A stretch of DNA of 64,000 bases from Burkholderia stabilis (GTDB lineage Bacteria; Pseudomonadota; Gammaproteobacteria; Burkholderiales; Burkholderiaceae). The stretch is from assembly GCF_001742165.1 (NCBI RefSeq), contig NZ_CP016442.1, forward strand, positions 1,488,001-1,552,000. Direction: 5' to 3'. The notes under the pieces are model-generated. The model searched no databases, was not told the DNA's origin, and was given only the letters and a program-made list of their open reading frames with translations. Positions 1 through 11,688 of the stretch are shown here, in pieces. Each line of letters starts with the position of its first letter. Position 1 is the first letter of the stretch. Both the position numbers and the translations under genes were made by a program.

Positions 1-732
1 GTCGCCCTCCACCATGATTCGCCCCGGGGAGCGATAGCGGACGCCGGCCGGCACGACGAAGCGTTCCCAGCCGTCGCGCTCGACGATCACGCCGAAGCGC
101 TCCATCAGCCGGATCGTGATGTCGATGTACGGCTTCGAGATCAGCTCGCCGTCAATCTCGACGACGGTCTTGCCGTCCGTCGCCTTCACGAGCGGCAGCG
201 TCATCAGCAGCGCCGTGAGGAACTGGCTCGACACGTCGCCGCGCACGCGGATCGGCGCGTCGACCGAAATCGTCGCGGGCTTGATCCGCAGCGGCGGATA
301 ACCCTCGTTCAGCTCGTAGTCGATCTGCGCGCCGATCTGCCGCAGGCCGTCGACGAGATCGCCGATCGGCCGCTCGTGCATACGCGGCACGCCGTGCACG
401 CGATAGTCGCCGCCGTTCACCGCGAGCGCGGCGGTCAGCGGCCGCACGGCCGTGCCCGCGTTGCCGAGGAACAGGTCGGCCGTCTTCGCGGTGAACGCGC
501 CGCGCGTGCCCGTGACGACGCAGGTGTCGCCGTCGCGCGCGAGCTTCACGCCGAGTTTGCCGAGTGCATCGAGCATCACGCGCGTGTCGTCAGAGTCGAG
601 CAGGTTGGTGATCGTCGTTTCACCTTCGGCCAGCGCCGCGAGCAGCAGCACGCGGTTCGAGATGCTCTTCGAGCCGGGCAGGCGCACGGTGCCCGATGCG
701 CTGGAGTACGGGCCGAGATCGAGATAGTCCAT
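1..732 (-). CDS. aroA: 3-phosphoshikimate 1-carboxyvinyltransferase (EPSP synthase), 3' end outside window
   Basis: Transfers enolpyruvate from PEP to shikimate-3-phosphate, the sixth step of the cytoplasmic shikimate pathway. The 244 visible codons begin [16 protein letters not shown] and contain the family motifs [10 protein letters not shown] (about residues 19-28), the substrate-binding stretch [13 protein letters not shown] (about 88-100) and [13 protein letters not shown] (about 164-176). A full AroA is about 430 residues, so the C-terminal 45% lies beyond position 1. The start ATG (732) lies 13 bases after the tyrA stop, on the same strand, which fits one aromatic operon pheA-tyrA-aroA. 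No stop or frameshift is seen in the part present. The family call is certain. Confidence 0.97.
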   Translation of the reverse strand, partial: MDYLDLGPYSSASGTVRLPGSKSISNRVLLLAALAEGETTITNLLDSDDTRVMLDALGKLGVKLARDGDTCVVTGTRGAFTAKTADLFLGNAGTAVRPLTAALAVNGGDYRVHGVPRMHERPIGDLVDGLRQIGAQIDYELNEGYPPLRIKPATISVDAPIRVRGDVSSQFLTALLMTLPLVKATDGKTVVEIDGELISKPYIDITIRLMERFGVIVERDGWERFVVPAGVRYRSPGRIMVEGD

Positions 733-745
733 GGGAATCGTCCTG

Positions 746-1672
746 TTATTTCTTGACCGGCTCGGCAGAGGGATTACCGCCCCGCTCCTGCCATGCCTTG
801 CGTGCGGCGCGCGAGCGCGTGAACACGGCTTCGAGCGCCGCGCCGTCACCGGCGTCGATCGCCGCGCGCAGCCGCGTGAGCACGCGCGTGTAGCCGTCGA
901 GTTCGTCGAGCAGCGCCGCACGGTTCGCGACGCACACGTCGCGCCACATTTCCGGGCTCGACGCGGCAATCCGCGTGAAATCGCGGAAACCGCCCGCCGC
1001 ATACGAGAATTTCAGTTCCGCGTCGGCCTCGCCGAGGATCTGCTCGACGAGCGCAAACGACAGCACGTGCGGCAGATGGCTGATCGACGCAAACACGCGA
1101 TCGTGCTGCGCAGTGCTCATCATACGAACGTCGGCGCCGGTCGCGCGCCACATCGCGTCGATCCGCGCGACCGATTCCGGCGCGTTTTCCGGCAGCGGGC
1201 ACAGCACGACGTTGCGGCCGACGTACAGGTCCGGCAACGCGGCCTCGACGCCGCTCGACTCGCGCCCGGCGATCGGATGCCCCGGCACGAACTGCGCGAT
1301 CCGCGCGCCGAGCGCTTCGCGTGCGGCCGCAACGACATCGGACTTGGTGCTGCCCGCATCGGTGACGATCGTTTCATCGGCGAGCCACGGTGCGATGCGT
1401 GCGAGCAGCGGGCCCGTCTGCGCGACGGGCGCGGCCAGCAACACGAGATCGGCGCCGGCAAGCGCGTCGCGCAACTGCGCGTCGTCGTCGAGCGCCGCCG
1501 CACGATCGATCACGCCCAGCGCCAGCGCACGCTCGACCGACGCGCGCGAACGGCCGACGCCGACGATCTCGCCCGCGCCGCCCGGCGCGCGCTCGCGCAG
1601 CGCGCGGGCCAGCGATCCGCCGATCAGGCCGACACCGAAAATGACCAGTTTGTTGAATGCAAAGCCTGACAC
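746..1672 (-). CDS. tyrA: Prephenate dehydrogenase
   Basis: Oxidatively decarboxylates prephenate to 4-hydroxyphenylpyruvate with NAD(P), the tyrosine branch of aromatic synthesis. The 308-residue protein opens with a Rossmann motif GVGLIGGS (residues 13-20) and has GHPIAGRE (about 137-144) and [11 protein letters not shown] (about 198-208), typical of monofunctional TyrA. The start is a GTG (1672-1670); no ATG lies near the Rossmann fold. It sits 13 bases before aroA. About 190 bases of G+C-rich sequence without a convincing gene separate it from the ancestral pheA stop. In some relatives an aminotransferase gene (hisC-like) occupies this interval, from memory of gene order and not checked; none is present here. 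Confidence 0.96.
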   Translation of the reverse strand: MSGFAFNKLVIFGVGLIGGSLARALRERAPGGAGEIVGVGRSRASVERALALGVIDRAAALDDDAQLRDALAGADLVLLAAPVAQTGPLLARIAPWLADETIVTDAGSTKSDVVAAAREALGARIAQFVPGHPIAGRESSGVEAALPDLYVGRNVVLCPLPENAPESVARIDAMWRATGADVRMMSTAQHDRVFASISHLPHVLSFALVEQILGEADAELKFSYAAGGFRDFTRIAASSPEMWRDVCVANRAALLDELDGYTRVLTRLRAAIDAGDGAALEAVFTRSRAARKAWQERGGNPSAEPVKK

Positions 1673-1858
1673 GAGAAGAGCCTAGTTACGCGTGCGGAAC
1701 GACGTCCCGCACACGGAATTCCAGATTCCGGGCAACGGGCCCGCACCCGGCGCAACCTGCACCGGGTGCCGCCCGAACCCGCCTTCGGCAGCGTCGACCG
1801 GCCTGCCGTGCCCACCTGGCCGCACCGCCCGCACGAGCAGGCGACTGGCCGCCGCACG

Positions 1859-1981
1859 TCAGCGCGCGCGCGGATACGAACCGAGTATCTTCAGGAACGC
1901 AGCCTTCTGGCCGAGCTCCGCAAGCGCGGCTGCGACCGCCGTATCGTCCCGGTGCCCTTCGATGTCGATATAGAAGTAGTA
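1859..1981 (-). pseudogene. pheA: Detached 3' end of pheA (end of ACT domain)
   Basis: Reading on in the pheA frame past the TAG at 1984-1982 gives 40 sense codons starting YYFYIDIEGHRDD and ending KILGSYPRAR, followed by TGA at 1861-1859. This is the expected end of the ACT domain of a bifunctional PheA, with Trp just before the stop codon and Tyr-Tyr just after it; the family normally reads W-E-Y-Y-F-Y here. One base change (GAG to TAG) explains the break. The remnant has no frameshift or further stop, so the lesion is either recent or a sequencing error. Confidence 0.85.
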
Positions 1982-2941
1982 CTACCACGTGCCGACGCGC
2001 GCCGGACGCGACTCGAAACGCGTCATCGACACGCCGTGCCGCGCGAGCGGCTCGAGCAGCTTGAACACGGCGCCCGGCTCGTTCTTCACCGACACGATCA
2101 GCGACGTCTGGTCGTGACCGCTTTGTCCGGCCGGTTGCTTGCCGACGATCACGAAGCGCGTGCGGTTGTGCGGATCGTCCTGGATCAGCGCGAATGCAAT
2201 CTGCAACCCGTAGTGCGCGGCCGCGCGGTCGCCCGCGATCGCCGCGACGGTCGGATCGGCCGCCGCCATGCGCGCGGCTTCCGCGTTGCTCGCCACGGCC
2301 TGCCGCTCGAGCTGCGGCGCATTCGCTGCGAGCCACTGCTGGCATTGCGCGAGCGCCTGCGCATGCGCGCAGACGCGCTTCACGCCGTCGAGCGTGCCGC
2401 CCTGCGTGAGCAGGTTGTGGTGGATGGGCAGCGCGAGTTCACCGCTGATCAGCAGTTGCGTCTGCAGCAGCAGGTCGAGCGTGCGCGACACCGCGCCTTC
2501 GGTCGAATTCTCGACCGGCGCGATGCCGAACGCGGACGCGCCGGCCTCGACCGAACGGAACACCTCGTCGATCGACGGGCACGGCAGCCCTTCGATCGAC
2601 TGGCCGAAATACTCGAGCATCGCCTGCTCGCTGTACGTGCCGACCGGCCCGAGGAACGCGACGTGGATCGTCTGCTCGAGCGCGCGGCTCGCGGCCATGA
2701 TCTCGCGCCAGATCGCACTGATGTGCTCACTCGCGAGCGGGCCCGCGCTCATGTCCTGCAGCCGCGCGATCACCTGCAGCTCGCGCTCCGGCCGGAACAC
2801 CGGCGCGTTGAAATGCTTCTTGACCTCGCCCACCTCAAGCGCCACCGCGGCGCGCTGGTTGAGAAGCGCGATCAGCTGCGCGTCGATCGCATCGATGCGA
2901 TCGCGCAGCGGTTTCAGGCGGGAATTCAGTTCGTCGTCCAT
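1982..2941 (-). CDS. pheA: Chorismate mutase/prephenate dehydratase, truncated by amber codon
   Basis: Bifunctional P-protein that makes prephenate from chorismate and then phenylpyruvate, the phenylalanine branch. Residues 1-90 form an AroQ-type chorismate mutase helix bundle. Residues 93-270 form the prephenate dehydratase, with GPVGTYSEQA, PVENSTEGAV and the catalytic TRF at 261-263. The ACT domain starts near 279 and includes the ESRP motif at 310-313. Translation ends after Trp319 at TAG instead of the expected about 360 residues, so the last 41 residues of the ACT domain are lost (fragment at 1859-1981). Both catalytic domains are complete. The product may be unstable, inactive, or active without normal phenylalanine feedback. 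Start ATG lies 34 bases after serC. Confidence 0.9.
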   Translation of the reverse strand: MDDELNSRLKPLRDRIDAIDAQLIALLNQRAAVALEVGEVKKHFNAPVFRPERELQVIARLQDMSAGPLASEHISAIWREIMAASRALEQTIHVAFLGPVGTYSEQAMLEYFGQSIEGLPCPSIDEVFRSVEAGASAFGIAPVENSTEGAVSRTLDLLLQTQLLISGELALPIHHNLLTQGGTLDGVKRVCAHAQALAQCQQWLAANAPQLERQAVASNAEAARMAAADPTVAAIAGDRAAAHYGLQIAFALIQDDPHNRTRFVIVGKQPAGQSGHDQTSLIVSVKNEPGAVFKLLEPLARHGVSMTRFESRPARVGTW

Positions 2942-2975
2942 GCGTAGTTGCCGTGCTGTTTGAACAGCGCCGCCG

Positions 2976-4058
2976 TCAGGCGCCGCGCTGCTCGAAGTCC
3001 TTCATGTACTCGACGAGCGCTTTCACGCCCTCGAGCGGCACCGCGTTGTAGATCGACGCCCGCATGCCGCCGACGGACTTGTGGCCCTTCAGCTGCAGCA
3101 GCCCGCGCGCCTTTGCGCCGGCAAGGAAGTCTTCGTTGCGCGTTTCGTCGGCCAGGAAAAACGGCACGTTCATCCGCGAACGTGCTGCCGGCTCGACCTT
3201 GTTCAGATAGAAGCTGCTCGCATCGATCGTGTCGTAGAGCAGCTTCGATTTTTCGATATTGCGGGCCTCGATCGCTTCGAGGCCGCCCTGCCGCTTCAGC
3301 CACTGGAACACGAGGCCCGCGATGTAGATCGCATAGGTGGGCGGCGTGTTGTACAGCGAGTTGTTCGCGGCGATGGTCTTCCACTCGAACGCCGACGGGC
3401 AGATCGACAGCGCGCGATCGAGCAGATCCTCGCGCACGATCACGACCGTCACGCCGGCCATCCCGATGTTCTTCTGCGCGCCGCCGAACAATACGCCATA
3501 TTTCGCGACGTCCATCGGACGCGACAGGATATGCGACGAGACATCGGCGACCAGCGGCACGTCGCCGAGATCGGGAATCTCGAACGTCTCGACGCCGTCG
3601 ATCGTCTCGTTGGTACACAGGTGCACGTAGGCCGGATCGTCGGACAGCTGCCATTCGGCGCGCGCGGGCGCACGCGTGAAGCCGTCTTCCGTCTTGCCGG
3701 TGGCCGCAAGGTGCGGCGTGCAGAACTTCTTCGCCTCGCCGAACGACTTCTGCGACCACGAGCCCGTCACGACGAAATCGGCGGTCTTGCGCGATCCGAG
3801 CAGGTTCATCGGCACGATCGCGTTTTCCGCGATCCCGCCGCCCTGCAGGAACAGGATCCGGTGGCTTGCCGGCACGCCGAGCAGGTCGCGCAGATCGGTC
3901 AGCGCGGCCTCGTGGATCGACATGAACTCCTTGCCGCGATGGCTCATCTCCATCACGCTCATGCCGCTGCCGTGCCAGTCGAGCATTTCGTCGGCGGCCT
4001 GCCGCAGCACTTCCTCGGGCATCGCCGCAGGACCGGCGGAGAAATTAAAGACGCGCAT
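2976..4058 (-). CDS. serC: Phosphoserine aminotransferase
   Basis: PLP enzyme that converts 3-phosphohydroxypyruvate and glutamate to phosphoserine, and acts in the parallel step of pyridoxal phosphate synthesis. The 360-residue protein begins [14 protein letters not shown], the usual SerC start, and carries the PLP lysine in GGAQKNIG (Lys196), the STRIVE-type phosphate region LQGGGIAEN (71-79) and a C-terminal [12 protein letters not shown]. Length is normal. It is the first gene of a minus-strand serine/aromatic operon serC-pheA-tyrA-aroA, a layout common in Betaproteobacteria. A 170-base gap separates it from the DUF2059 gene upstream. Confidence 0.97.
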   Translation of the reverse strand: MRVFNFSAGPAAMPEEVLRQAADEMLDWHGSGMSVMEMSHRGKEFMSIHEAALTDLRDLLGVPASHRILFLQGGGIAENAIVPMNLLGSRKTADFVVTGSWSQKSFGEAKKFCTPHLAATGKTEDGFTRAPARAEWQLSDDPAYVHLCTNETIDGVETFEIPDLGDVPLVADVSSHILSRPMDVAKYGVLFGGAQKNIGMAGVTVVIVREDLLDRALSICPSAFEWKTIAANNSLYNTPPTYAIYIAGLVFQWLKRQGGLEAIEARNIEKSKLLYDTIDASSFYLNKVEPAARSRMNVPFFLADETRNEDFLAGAKARGLLQLKGHKSVGGMRASIYNAVPLEGVKALVEYMKDFEQRGA

Positions 4059-4231
4059 CGTGAAAACCTCGGGAGGGACGCGACCGGCGGCTTGCCGCCG
4101 CTTGTCAGTTGCAAATGAGCCGCGCCAGAAAAGAAATGGCCGCTTGCGCTCGCGCGCAAACGGCCATTATCGCACTGTCGTCAGGCTCCCGCCAAACCCG
4201 GCCGAACGGCCGGGGGGCGTGCCCGAACGGC

Positions 4232-4831
4232 TTACTTGCCCGGCTTGACTGCTGCGACTTCCTTGTCAGCCTGCGTGCGCGTCGCCTGGATCGCTTGCGG
4301 CATGTACTTCTGCATCAGGCCGTTGACCACGTCGCGGCCGACTTGATCCTGAACCTGGATGAACTTGCGGCCCGTCGGGCTCTTGTAGAACGTCGTCAGA
4401 TCCTTGATCTCCGACGTGCTGTAGTACTTCGCGTACGCGTCGTACTGAGCCGACATCGCGTCGTTCTGGAATTGCTGCGTGCCGAACACCTTGCCCGCGC
4501 CGTCGACCAGCTTCGGCACCGCGTTCTTCTGCAGCGTCGGAACGGCAGCTTGCTTCTGCTTGTCGTTCAGCGTCTTGTTTTCCGACAGCGCGTCCGACAG
4601 GATCGCCGGCACGAGCTGCTTGGCCTGCATTTCGGCGCTGTTGCCGATAGCCGACACGAGCTTCGGCGCGTCGATCGCGTCGAGCAGATCCTTGATCGCC
4701 GCCTTCTTGTCGGCGTCGATCGGCGCAGCTGCCGCGGCAGGCGCCGGTGCGGAATTCGACAGCGCTTGCGCCATCGCGAACGTCGGCACCAGTGCGGCCA
4801 GCAGGACCAGTTGCTTGAATTGCTTTTGCAT
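4232..4831 (-). CDS. DUF2059 domain exported protein
   Basis: A 199-residue protein of unknown function. It has a clear Sec signal peptide (MQKQFKQLVLLAALVPTFAMAQA), then an Ala/Pro-rich linker and a helical DUF2059 domain over roughly residues 50-185, including YYSTSEIKDLTTFYKSPTGR, the diagnostic stretch of the family. The product should be periplasmic. Two adjacent ATGs follow an AAGGGAG ribosome site; the second (4831) has the better spacing of 5 bases and was chosen, but 4834 is also possible. An in-frame ATG further upstream (4867) lacks a ribosome site. It sits between gyrA and serC, but nothing in the sequence ties its role to either. Confidence 0.88.
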   Translation of the reverse strand: MQKQFKQLVLLAALVPTFAMAQALSNSAPAPAAAAAPIDADKKAAIKDLLDAIDAPKLVSAIGNSAEMQAKQLVPAILSDALSENKTLNDKQKQAAVPTLQKNAVPKLVDGAGKVFGTQQFQNDAMSAQYDAYAKYYSTSEIKDLTTFYKSPTGRKFIQVQDQVGRDVVNGLMQKYMPQAIQATRTQADKEVAAVKPGK

Positions 4832-4914
4832 CATCACTCCCTTTTGGAAATATGAATGGTTGCTCACCGGCCGCGGCGCTTCGCGCCCGCGGCGGCTAGA
4901 GTCTCATCCGTTCT

Positions 4915-7518
<2,604 letters not shown>

Positions 7519-7591
7519 GTATCCGTATCGTTTCGGAGCGAAGACGGCGAACGCCTTTCGCGTGGGCGCTGCATGCGCAACGCAACGCGAG

Positions 7592-7619
7592 ATTCTAACA
7601 TGCGCCCATCAGCCGCCAA
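7592..7619 (-). promoter_or_regulatory. Candidate sigma-70 promoter of gyrA
   Basis: On the minus strand TTGGCG (7619-7614), a 16-base spacer and an extended -10 box TGTTAGAAT (TAGAAT at 7597-7592) precede gyrA. The predicted start of transcription is near 7585, giving a leader of about 65 bases. Called by eye from consensus match only. Confidence 0.5.
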
Positions 7620-7950
7620 TTCGCCTCCCCCTCTATATATAAATAGCGAAAATCGCGACGGCGGCGAATCACCCCGAATTACCCCCACCCCGACGTCACG
7701 GACGATTACGCCATGTCCGTTTCACGCGCACGAGTAAACAGTTGTATTCATCCGCGCAATTCCATCGACACACTCTTGACAATCTCTAAAAGTTGCGGCA
7801 GGTCGGTGTTGCGCATGCACCACAATCGTTGAGGCGATCTTAGGGTGGGGAGGATTTTTTTTCGTAGGAAGGGAACGATATGGCAAAATGCCAACGCACT
7901 GAAGGTTAGACGCTGCTCGAAGTCTAAAGTCTACACAGAGCGGTGCCGCA
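7620..7950. other. Intergenic region between divergent gyrA and ompA-family gene
   Basis: The 534 bases between the two start codons are clearly more A+T-rich than their surroundings, including a run of alternating T and A near 7635-7645 and a tract of eight T near 7855-7862. No reading frame here has a ribosome site and convincing composition. Apart from the promoters at either end I see no recognisable RNA or repeat. Confidence 0.5.
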
Positions 7951-7970
7951 TTTTTGTGCCGCACCAATGT

Positions 7971-7976
7971 TATACT
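7971..7976 (+). promoter_or_regulatory. Candidate -10 box of the OmpA-family gene
   Basis: An extended -10 element (TGTTATACT; TATACT at 7971-7976) lies about 77 bases before the start codon. No good -35 match is seen at the right distance, so activity would rest on the extended -10. The direct repeat GTGCCGCA occurs twice just upstream (about 7943-7963). Confidence 0.4.
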
Positions 7977-8052
7977 TCGAGCAATGTATGACTTGTCACC
8001 GTCAACAGGCTCGCAGTAAACCTGCGGTAATCTCAATTTCGAGAGGAGAAAT

Positions 8053-8721
8053 ATGAATAAACTTTCAAAGCTCGCGTTCATTGCAGCTACCGCAGTTATG
8101 GCTGCATCCGCTTCGGCACAGTCGGTGCCGGCGTCGCGTCAAGCCGTCAATGACAACTGGGTGAACGGCACGGGCGAATGGGTGTGGATGAACGGCACGA
8201 ACGAGCTCTGCTGGCGCGATGCGTTCTGGACGCCGGCCACCGCCAACGCGAAGTGCGATGGCGCACTGGTCGCCCAGGCACCGCAGCCGCCGGTCGCTCC
8301 GGTCGCTCCGGCCATCACGAGCCAGAAGATCACGTATCAAGCTGACGCACTGTTCGACTTCGACAAGGCAACGCTCAAGCCGCTGGGCAAGCAAAAGCTG
8401 GACGAACTGGCTTCGAAGATCGAAGGCATGAACACGGAAGTGGTCGTCGCAACGGGCTACACGGACCGTATCGGTTCGGACAAGTACAACGACCGTCTGT
8501 CGCTGCGCCGTGCGCAAGCCGTGAAGTCGTACCTGGTCAGCAAGGGTGTGCCGGCCAACAAGATCTACACGGAAGGCAAGGGCAAGCGCAACCCGGTCAC
8601 GACGGGCTGCAACCAGAAGAACCGCAAGCAACTCATCGCTTGCCTCGCACCGGACCGCCGCGTGGAAGTCGAAGTGGTCGGTACGCAAGAAGTCCAGAAG
8701 ACGACCGTTCCGGCAAACTAA
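8053..8721 (+). CDS. OmpA-family outer membrane/peptidoglycan-binding protein
   Basis: A 222-residue protein with a signal peptide (MNKLSKLAFIAATAVMAASASA), a short Trp-rich N-terminal segment (NWVNGTGEWVWMNGTNELCW, with two Cys likely disulfide-bonded), a Pro linker, and an OmpA C-terminal domain from about residue 95. That domain has the peptidoglycan-binding signatures DALFDFDKATLKPLG, TDRIGSDKYNDRLSLRRAQA and DRRVEVEVVG. It lacks a full eight-strand barrel, so it more likely anchors the envelope to peptidoglycan than forms a pore. The AGGAGA ribosome site sits 6 bases before ATG. A strong terminator follows at 8743. Confidence 0.93.
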   Translation: MNKLSKLAFIAATAVMAASASAQSVPASRQAVNDNWVNGTGEWVWMNGTNELCWRDAFWTPATANAKCDGALVAQAPQPPVAPVAPAITSQKITYQADALFDFDKATLKPLGKQKLDELASKIEGMNTEVVVATGYTDRIGSDKYNDRLSLRRAQAVKSYLVSKGVPANKIYTEGKGKRNPVTTGCNQKNRKQLIACLAPDRRVEVEVVGTQEVQKTTVPAN

Positions 8722-8742
8722 GCCGCGGTTTTCGACTGCTTC

Positions 8743-8768
8743 AAAGCCCCGCTCCGGCGGGGCTTTTT
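8743..8768 (+). terminator. Rho-independent terminator after OmpA-family gene
   Basis: AAAGCCCCG and CGGGGCTTT form a GC-rich stem with a short loop, followed by a run of T, 22 bases after the stop codon. Confidence 0.85.
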
Positions 8769-8875
8769 CATTGGGGTCCGTCCAGGCACTCGCCGCCTCG
8801 CCGTTCGCCCGCATCTTATATACTCGGGGCTGACGAATCGAAGCACCGCCCTCCTTCCGTAGCCCGTTTGCCGAC

Positions 8876-9574
8876 ATGACCAACGCCGATCCGCACGAAC
8901 TCCAGAAATTCAGCGACCTCGCCCATCGATGGTGGGATCCGAATGCCGAATTCAAGCCGCTGCACGACCTGAACCCGGTCCGGCTCGGCTGGATCGATGC
9001 GCATGCGCATCTGGCCGGCAAGCGCGCGCTCGACATCGGCTGTGGCGGCGGCATCCTGTCCGAATCGATGGCCGGACTCGGCGCGCAGGTAAAAGGGATC
9101 GACCTGTCGACCGAAGCGCTCGGCGTTGCCGACCTGCACAGCCTCGAAAGCGGCATCACCGTCGACTACGAAGCGATCGCGGCAGAGGCGATCGCCGCGC
9201 GCGAGCCGGGCACCTACGATGTCGTCACGTGCATGGAGATGCTCGAGCACGTGCCGTCGCCCGGCGATGTCGTCGCCGCGTGCGCGACGCTCGTAAAACC
9301 GGGTGGCTGGGTGTTCTTCTCGACGCTGAACCGCAACCTGAAGTCCTACCTGTTCGCCGTCATCGGCGCGGAATACATCGCACAAATGCTGCCGAAGGGC
9401 ACGCACGACTACGCGCGCTTCATCCGCCCGTCGGAGCTGGCCGGCTTCGTGCGGGCGACGGATCTGCACATCGTGGAGATCAAGGGCATCACGTATCACC
9501 CGATCGGCAAGCGCTTCGCGCTGTCGAACGACACCGACATCAACTACCTCGTTGCGTGCCGCCGCGGCGCGTGA
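8876..9574 (+). CDS. ubiG: Bifunctional ubiquinone biosynthesis O-methyltransferase
   Basis: SAM-dependent O-methyltransferase acting twice in ubiquinone synthesis. The 232-residue protein has the SAM-binding motif [14 protein letters not shown] (51-63), an acidic motif KGIDLS (about 79-84) and the UbiG signatures [15 protein letters not shown] and FFSTLNRN. The opening [16 protein letters not shown] is the standard UbiG start. gph follows 13 bases downstream in the same direction; OmpA family-ubiG-gph is a common Burkholderia arrangement. Confidence 0.96.
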   Translation: MTNADPHELQKFSDLAHRWWDPNAEFKPLHDLNPVRLGWIDAHAHLAGKRALDIGCGGGILSESMAGLGAQVKGIDLSTEALGVADLHSLESGITVDYEAIAAEAIAAREPGTYDVVTCMEMLEHVPSPGDVVAACATLVKPGGWVFFSTLNRNLKSYLFAVIGAEYIAQMLPKGTHDYARFIRPSELAGFVRATDLHIVEIKGITYHPIGKRFALSNDTDINYLVACRRGA

Positions 9575-9587
9575 CCCTCCGACCGGC

Positions 9588-10304
9588 ATGACGACTCCCC
9601 TTTCGACCGCGCGGGCAGCACTCGACGAACCGCGCCTGCTGCACTGCGATGCCGTGCTGTTCGACCTGGACGGCACGCTCGCTGATACGGCGCCCGACCT
9701 CGCGGCTGCCGTCAACAAGATGCAGCGCGTACGCGGCCTGCCCGAAACGCCGCTCGACGTGCTGCGGCCGCTGGCCTCGGCCGGCGCGCGCGGCCTGCTC
9801 GGCGGCGCGTTCGGCATCGATCCGCAAGCGCCCGGCTACGACGTGATGCGCGACGAGTTCCTAACCAATTACGCGACGGATCTCTGCGTGCATACCACGC
9901 TGTTCCCCGGCATCGGCGACGTGCTCGACGAACTGGATGCACGCGGCGTGCGCTGGGGCATCGTCACGAACAAGGCGATGCGGCTCACGGCACCGCTCGT
10001 CGACCTGCTCGGCCTCGCACCGCGCGCGGCGTGCGTGGTCGGGGGCGACACAACGCCGCACCCGAAGCCCCACCCCGCTCCGCTGCTGCACGCAGCCGAT
10101 CAGCTCACGCTCACGCCCGAACGCATCGTCTATGTCGGCGACGACCTGCGCGACATTCAGGCCGGCAGCGCTGCCGGCATGGCGACGGTCGCAGCCGCGT
10201 ATGGCTATTGCGGCGACGGCGCCGCGCCAGCCGACTGGCAGGCGCAGCATCTCGTCGACACGACGCAGGAACTGCGCGAACTGCTGCGCGATGTTGGGCT
10301 ATAA
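9588..10304 (+). CDS. gph: Phosphoglycolate phosphatase (HAD superfamily)
   Basis: Dephosphorylates 2-phosphoglycolate, a product of oxidative DNA damage repair. It is a 238-residue HAD hydrolase: motif I VLFDLDGTLADT (nucleophile Asp26, Asp28), motif II threonine in GIVTNKAM, and motif III/IV VGDDLRDIQAGSAAGM. ATG 9588 was chosen because an upstream in-frame ATG (9552) would overlap the end of ubiG and adds residues unlike the family. The TAA stop (10302-10304) lies inside a perfect TATAAT that probably serves the tmRNA gene. Distinguishing Gph from other HAD phosphatases rests on overall similarity and the ubiG neighbour. Confidence 0.88.
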   Translation: MTTPLSTARAALDEPRLLHCDAVLFDLDGTLADTAPDLAAAVNKMQRVRGLPETPLDVLRPLASAGARGLLGGAFGIDPQAPGYDVMRDEFLTNYATDLCVHTTLFPGIGDVLDELDARGVRWGIVTNKAMRLTAPLVDLLGLAPRAACVVGGDTTPHPKPHPAPLLHAADQLTLTPERIVYVGDDLRDIQAGSAAGMATVAAAYGYCGDGAAPADWQAQHLVDTTQELRELLRDVGL

Positions 10305-10305
10305 T
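10300..10305 (+). promoter_or_regulatory. -10 box of ssrA overlapping gph stop codon
   Basis: A perfect TATAAT overlaps the gph TAA stop and lies 17 bases before the mature 5' end of tmRNA. The -35 match is weak. The tmRNA gene can therefore be transcribed from its own promoter inside the end of gph. Confidence 0.55.
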
Positions 10306-10321
10306 GATCGATCTTATCCGC

Positions 10322-10691
10322 GGGGGCGACCTGGTTTCGACAGGGGTTGTGAAGCGGCTAGGGCATGTCGAGGACCCGTCACCTCGTTAATCAATGGGAA
10401 AATCGTAACTGCAAACGACGATACGTTCGCACTGGCAGCCTAAGGGCCGCCGTCCTCTGCCTAGTTCACTGACGGGCTAGTGTCGCAAGACCGGTAGCAA
10501 TACCGCCAGAGGTCATTTACGTCAGTTAAGCTCTGTCGGCGTCGCGACGCCAGGGTCGAAAATTTAGCGAATCGCCGTAGTGCAGCGTGTTCGTCCGCGT
10601 CGCTGCGGTTAAATCAAATGACTGAACTAAACATGTAGAACTAGTCGTGGAGCGCTTCTGGACGCGGGTTCGATTCCCGCCGCCTCCACCA
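10322..10691 (+). ncRNA. ssrA: Transfer-messenger RNA (tmRNA)
   Basis: Rescues stalled ribosomes together with SmpB. The ends pair as a tRNA-like acceptor stem (GGGGGCG with CGCCTCC, one G-U pair) and the 3' end has an encoded CCA. The T-arm GGTTCGATTCCC is present near the end. The resume codon GCA is at 10411 and the reading frame gives the tag ANDDTFALAA ending at TAA 10441-10443, the tag type seen in Burkholderia. It is a one-piece (unpermuted) tmRNA. A terminator follows at 10712. Confidence 0.97.
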
Positions 10692-10711
10692 AATTCCGCG
10701 CTCGTCGCACG

Positions 10712-10743
10712 AACCCCGCAGACGCAAGTCAGCGGGGTTTTTT
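10712..10743 (+). terminator. Rho-independent terminator of ssrA
   Basis: AACCCCGC and GCGGGGTT form an 8-base stem with a 12-base loop followed by six T, 20 bases past the tmRNA 3' end. Confidence 0.85.
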
Positions 10744-10959
10744 GTTGCCGGCGAGCCGCATGCACCCCACTCCGCCTGAAAAAGCGCCCGGCCACGGGCG
10801 GGCCGGGCGGAATGCCGCCGGTATCCCGGCGGCAGGAGGTGACGAATGTTCTGCCGCGCCCGCGCAATCATCGGTCGCGCCGGGCGGCGGCCAACCCGGT
10901 TGCCCCGGGCGCGACGCTTCGCCGCACCCGCTGCTCATGTACACCGGGCGGTGCACGAC

Positions 10960-11307
10960 TTAGCTGCCGCGATACAGCGACTTCATTTCTTCAGCGCTGG
11001 CCGGGCGCACGCCCATTGCACGCGAACCCGATGCCGACGCGCCCTGGGCCTGTGCACCGTATCCACTGACATCGGTACCTTGCGCCAGCGCGCTGCGTTG
11101 TTGTTCCGCGATACGCGCCGTTGCGGCCTGAATCGCTTCCGGATAGTGCGGATCTTCACCGCGGGCCGAGTTGTAACCTGCCTGTTGGAGCTGGACCAGT
11201 TCGGCGCGGACCTGTGCGCGGGTGATCGTCGAGCCCGATTGGGCAAACGACACGACCGGGGCAACGAGAGCGGCAGCAACGACAACAGCTTGAACGAGCG
11301 ACTTCAT
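10960..11307 (-). CDS. DUF4148 small exported protein
   Basis: A 115-residue protein with a signal peptide (MKSLVQAVVVAAALVAPVVSFAQ) and a DUF4148-type mature part: ITRAQVRAELVQLQQAGYN followed by a stretch ending in PHYPEAIQAATARIAEQ. Members are abundant, often multicopy, periplasmic proteins of Burkholderia with unknown function. An AGGTAGG ribosome site precedes ATG. It is monocistronic, between tmRNA and a region without genes. Confidence 0.9.
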   Translation of the reverse strand: MKSLVQAVVVAAALVAPVVSFAQSGSTITRAQVRAELVQLQQAGYNSARGEDPHYPEAIQAATARIAEQQRSALAQGTDVSGYGAQAQGASASGSRAMGVRPASAEEMKSLYRGS

Positions 11308-11688
11308 GATGACCTACCTCCAGATTTGTCTGTTTCCGCGGTGAACACCTTGTTCAGCGCTGACAAACCGAAGTTTATGTAGGCGGATGCTTAAGAATAA
11401 GGCAGGTTTCTGGAAGACATCCTTCCTGATTTACGGGTTAACCCTAAATCGCCTGTCGGACGAGCAATCCGCGAACGCCGGCCTCGTCCGGCAGCGCATC
11501 GCATCGCACGACGACTCGCCGAAAAGCACGAGCCCCGCGAAACGATGGCGTTTCGCGGGGCTCGAACGGAATTGCACGACACGCCGGCAATCTCGCCGGT
11601 CAAACGGCCAAACCGATGTGCCGACGCACATCCACCTGCCTGTTGAACCGACACGGCACGACGCAGGCGCAAGCGCGCCTGCCGCGCA
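11308..11688. other. Gene-free interval with two strong inverted repeats
   Basis: No credible coding frame. It contains a near-perfect palindrome at 11428-11450 centred on GGGTTAACCC and flanked by GATTTA/TAAATC, and a 16-base perfect hairpin at 11529-11564. The first is placed like an operator or leader hairpin for the DUF4148 gene; the second is listed as a terminator. Confidence 0.5.
11529..11564 (-). terminator. Perfect 16-bp hairpin, probable terminator for the 89-residue gene
   Basis: Two 16-base arms (CGAGCCCCGCGAAACG and its exact complement) flank a 4-base loop. Read on the minus strand it is followed by TGCTTTTC, so it probably ends transcription from the gene whose stop lies at 11689, 125 bases upstream. 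The T tract is short. Confidence 0.55.

Noticed and set aside
7620..7862. A+T-rich stretch as a replication origin
   Set aside because: No DnaA-box cluster and not near dnaA/dnaN; explained as promoter DNA.
10742..10963. Short frames between tmRNA terminator and the DUF4148 gene
   Set aside because: No ribosome sites and atypical composition.
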